Shown here one piece after another: positions 20,201-21,915 of a stretch of DNA of 21,915 nucleotides. The stretch is from NCBI GenBank assembly GCA_036676475.1, contig JAKFCU010000016.1, positions 1-21,915 of the forward strand, given 5' to 3'. Numbering within the stretch: position 1 is the first letter of the stretch; every line of letters begins with the position of its first letter. The DNA is from LC029 sp036676475 (GTDB lineage Bacteria > Bacillota > Bacilli > Aneurinibacillales > RAOX-1). A model generated the notes under the pieces. The model was not told the origin of the DNA. It did not search any database and saw only the letters and a program-made list of their open reading frames with translations. Both the position numbers and the translations under genes were made by a program.

Positions 20201-21680
20201 GGATTGGATCAAGCGTAACTACCGACCGCTTCAGAAGGAAGATGTGCGACGTATGCAGCAGTCCGAGCGCTCCCAGCAGGCAGTGTTAGACGGAGCACGA
20301 AACGAATATCATGCGGCGCAAATGAGAAAATCCGCTGCGCTTAGCGTTTGGGAGGATCGGAAACAACAAATTGAATCGTCATTTTCCTGTGCGCCTTTTG
20401 ATGGATACCGGGAAGAAACGTATCAGGATCAACTCCGTTATTTTCAGGAACAACAGAGTCAAGGCGAGAAGGAAAAGGAAAGGATCAGCAAACGGATTTC
20501 CGCCAACCTCGAGTGGAAGCGTGAGCTGGAGACGGCAAGGGAACATAGTGAAGAACGTTTGCCGTGTAAAGTGGCCCAGTTGGGTGAGGATATTCAGGCG
20601 TTGAGCTGGACTGCATGGGAAGCATACCAAGCGAAACCGTTCCCCGTTGTACGTCGTTTGGAACAGGAGCGGGAAACGGTCGAGAAGAAGCTGAACACGC
20701 AAAAACAGCAAGTGGATAAGCAGTTCCAGGCGTACCTTCTGCGATTGGCCGAAACGAACAATTCCCGGGTAAAACAGTTTATTCGTGATGTGCAAGTAAT
20801 TTTGGATGATAACCGTTTATATGACTTTGATTTTGTGGAGACTCAATTCTTGCGTATTTTTGAGGGATTGGATTTTTATCAGCAGGAATTCTATCGCACG
20901 CTCCAAGAAAGTGAAACGAGTCAAAAGCAACTCACCCAGCTTTGCTTACGCCGAGCCAAGGCCATTTACGACAGTGTCATGGAGATCCCTAGAAATTCCC
21001 GCGTGGCTTTATATGAACGCGATATCCAATTAGTTCGGATTGATTGGAGAAGTGGGGATGAAGAAGAAGAGTTTGCCAAAATGGACCAGTATCTACAACA
21101 AGTATTGGTAGACTTGCAGCGTTGGAAGCAAGAGGGGATGGACGATGACCAGCTGGATAGCCGGATGGAAGAGCTCTTGCGTACGAGAAGATTAATGGAA
21201 GTCATCGCCCCGATGGAAGAATGCCGTGTTCTTGTGTATAAGCCGCGCAAAGAATCCCTTGTCCGGAATCAAAGGGTGGAGTACTCTCCTTGGGAAGAAG
21301 TGTCACGTTGGTCAGGCGGAGAAGAATACAGCATTTATATCACCATGTTTATGATTATGATCAGCCATATTCGTCAGCAGACGGAAGGCCGTCAGAATAT
21401 CTGGAAAGTCATCGTGGCCGATAATCCGTTTGGCAAAGCCTCCTCACCGCATATTCTGGAAACAGTGTTTCAAGTGGCCAAGGCGAATCGCATTCAATTG
21501 ATCTGCCTAACGGCCCACAAGCAAGAAGGAATCCTGCAGCGGTTCCCGGTTGTATACAGCCTGCAGCTCAGGTCGGCTTATGGAAAAGAAATCATGAAAG
21601 CAGAACAACTGGAAACCGGATTCTATCGCGTGGAAGCGACGAGTCAACACGATGCTCAACAGATGACGCTGATTATTTAG
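17256..21680 (+). CDS. jetC: Wadjet SMC-like ATPase JetC
   Basis: A 1474-residue SMC/MukB-like motor. Walker A is LLANGGGKT near residues 36-44; a long Gln/Glu-rich coiled coil runs from about 230 to 1290, broken near 620-750 by a globular hinge-like part (LPYSVLIEEHQV, FLVKSGASLRPSL). The ABC signature WSGGEEYS lies near 1351, and Walker B is IVADNPFGKASS at 1386-1397. Asp1389 is followed by Asn1390 where SMC ATPases have the catalytic Glu. A His after LICLTA (switch region) is present. JetC extrudes DNA loops and presents circular plasmids to JetD. I chose ATG at 17256, with AAAGGAGG nine bases upstream; a TTG at 17232 has no such site. It is the last gene; no clear terminator was found after it. 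Confidence 0.92.
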   Translation: MPRIHRIRVTNIQYDYGKKQMPDLLFDTGSLDTLLLLANGGGKTLFIQLLLQTVLPREKLNGRSIADLLQSERYTGHIVVEWLLDRPGDVKHFLCTGFCFTNGRNQNPLESFNYLFEYDELASLHVGTLPLIHEHTDGARRPIGYQQLRDWLKDELGSKLELPETITEYHRRLRTRNILPEEWKNIRDTNGSEGGVDKFFEKSKTTAQLMDNMLIPSVEEMIFQSEAKKKELIHAFAEYRTMLLNIPVIKQNIKDFDAIRSYAEDVVAHVQQYDRHLREWEQKTAEWTRLAKTFHQFEQQAVQEFQQLQTEQEQMESVLHDLRWKLQSVEVFIKQMEFQKEEKLEEAAQREFDRQHQEWTRLLQQTREYEAMYHYGLAQAALLEAAGYRSQLEAMDLSEPELYASLQQAKRVFRSAWEEKRHHLGEQIQAEEQRLKQMEDHLQELKTRKAGLQAEDNQWRTDWAKMEHWLSDYENRKQEVVSLVPPAYVWSPEQGITAYKQEMDGLQDAHDAIEQQLRQVQDEILQTESRLVETSERKNQLAIDQRQLQDQWDRFNQDQEEMTGLLAGQSFFTTDLLADKDKVLGYLREHSQQAGEARVLVQAEVAGLEEKWALLEGKDYYIPQQELVKVKQRLDRSGIHTVLGSEWLAAQPLTQEEKDAYLNHQPLLPYSVLIEEHQVNQVKQLMRQGKDWSADQPILFLVKSGASLRPSLSQEMFFPLFQDELFIYQPESLRIYTSLEAFQQFKGQMQTSIQEKKQLLQLHREQEQQWSYVCHQIERFYKSYRENDVLEWQHKLVQLADQLHLVEQLLNDLRRQKDSRLNEQTQAEQSLKQNEQQQQHVAKTMEQLERFAVWHAEYPGKVQKKREAEIKLEQLDHDRAACDAENEGLLIQRETCRTTLREINQLIKQHEVEYVNYQLEGVEPNLESALSDYNSAKAVVDSLTLQLNEKDRDRKNLVALLEKAEKVAADALDETRQSGLEVDWIKRNYRPLQKEDVRRMQQSERSQQAVLDGARNEYHAAQMRKSAALSVWEDRKQQIESSFSCAPFDGYREETYQDQLRYFQEQQSQGEKEKERISKRISANLEWKRELETAREHSEERLPCKVAQLGEDIQALSWTAWEAYQAKPFPVVRRLEQERETVEKKLNTQKQQVDKQFQAYLLRLAETNNSRVKQFIRDVQVILDDNRLYDFDFVETQFLRIFEGLDFYQQEFYRTLQESETSQKQLTQLCLRRAKAIYDSVMEIPRNSRVALYERDIQLVRIDWRSGDEEEEFAKMDQYLQQVLVDLQRWKQEGMDDDQLDSRMEELLRTRRLMEVIAPMEECRVLVYKPRKESLVRNQRVEYSPWEEVSRWSGGEEYSIYITMFMIMISHIRQQTEGRQNIWKVIVADNPFGKASSPHILETVFQVAKANRIQLICLTAHKQEGILQRFPVVYSLQLRSAYGKEIMKAEQLETGFYRVEATSQHDAQQMTLII

Positions 21681-21802
21681 GATTTTGCTGATTGAAAATA
21701 ATGTTTTTCAGAGGCCTTATTTTCCTTTTTTTGAAGATGATTAAGGAAGAGCACAGGTATTGTCTGTAACATGATAATAGTTAACCAAAACGAAAAAACA
21801 AG

Positions 21803-21832
21803 TTGACAATCACCTCTTCCACCTACTATATT
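21803..21832 (+). promoter_or_regulatory. Promoter of bioY
   Basis: TTGACA (21803-21808), an 18-base spacer and TATATT (21827-21832), 24 bases before the GTG start. Just upstream, GTTAAC (21780-21785) follows a TGTAAC, reminiscent of half of a BirA operator, but the spacing does not fit. Confidence 0.65.
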
Positions 21833-21855
21833 AGGAATATAGAGGAGGGGTTGTC

Positions 21856-21915
21856 GTGAAAACTAAAAATATGATGTATGTTTCGATGTTTGCTGCTATT
21901 ATGTGTGCCTTGGGG
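21856..21915 (+). CDS. bioY: Biotin transporter BioY, N-terminal part
   Basis: Twenty codons before the window ends. GTG at 21856 is preceded by GAGGAGGGG. The start MKTKNMMYVSMFAAIMCALG is the beginning of a first membrane helix and has the typical BioY N-terminal pattern (MKT, then a YxxMFAA-like segment). BioY is the substrate-binding membrane protein for biotin uptake, alone or with an ECF module. The call rests on a short piece, so it is provisional. Confidence 0.6.
   Translation, partial: MKTKNMMYVSMFAAIMCALG

Noticed and set aside
20379..20795. 138-codon minus-strand frame inside jetC
   Set aside because: Antisense shadow of the coiled-coil region; no start signal.
13874..21680. Wadjet genes as part of a prophage or conjugative element
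   Set aside because: No integrase, phage or transfer genes and no attachment repeats are seen; the next gene (bioY) is a housekeeping type.
21757..21788. BirA operator upstream of bioY
   Set aside because: GTTAAC is present, but the left half does not match the TTGTTAAC pattern at any of the usual spacings.

Overview
The window looks like the chromosome of a Gram-positive, endospore-lineage Bacillota (Bacillales-type) organism. Supporting signs are strong AGGAGG-type ribosome sites with TTG and GTG starts, sigma-A promoters, compact hairpin-plus-T terminators, a soluble SpoIIIE/FtsK-type translocase (SftA), an SLH-domain surface protein, a YodB-like HxlR regulator, Fur-like boxes and BioY. 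The exact genus cannot be read from the sequence alone.

Layout. 1-608: a tRNA cluster (3' end of one tRNA, then Ser-GCU, Thr-GGU, elongator Met, initiator fMet, Trp) with a terminator. 784-1086: a non-coding, palindromic MITE-like element with terminal inverted repeats. 1257-3485: sftA. 3583-4044 (-): a small secreted L,D-transpeptidase. 4130-5701: TAXI-type TRAP binding lipoprotein plus a DUF1850 protein, with no permease beside them. 5817-7198: moaC, a mogA/moaB gene and a small sulfite-oxidase-fold protein, followed in the same frame by a LutC C-terminal remnant. 7414-8196: a 34-residue membrane peptide (-) and an unrecognised 157-residue protein whose promoter is bracketed by Fur-like boxes. 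8250-9229 (-): a family 1 encapsulin preceded by a short leader that contains a cargo-targeting-peptide-like sequence out of frame. 9376-9970: a Nudix hydrolase and a 46-residue protein. 10079-10590: a YodB-like regulator with a long, foldable 5' leader. 10719-12374: an SLH-anchored acidic protein. 12555-13265 (-): a trypsin-like protease without PDZ or membrane domain. 13329-13781: a gene remnant, hairpin repeats and a promoter/hairpin. 13874-21680: a tightly overlapping four-gene Wadjet (jetD-jetA-jetB-jetC) plasmid-defence operon. 21856-end: start of bioY.

How the parts fit together. The Wadjet operon is the one clear defence system: an SMC-type loop-extruding ATPase (JetC), kleisin (JetA) and KITE-type subunit (JetB) working with a TOPRIM nuclease (JetD). 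Iron handling is suggested around 7.6-9.2 kb by Fur-like boxes next to an encapsulin. The most unusual items are (i) a two-hairpin dispersed repeat in three copies, all in one orientation and all just downstream of a transcription unit, with compensatory base changes; (ii) the out-of-frame encapsulin targeting motif, read here as a possible cargo-gene ghost; (iii) a multibranched leader upstream of the redox regulator; and (iv) the MITE-like element, whose core sequence recurs in front of the Wadjet operon. All assignments are from reading the sequence; no database search was made.
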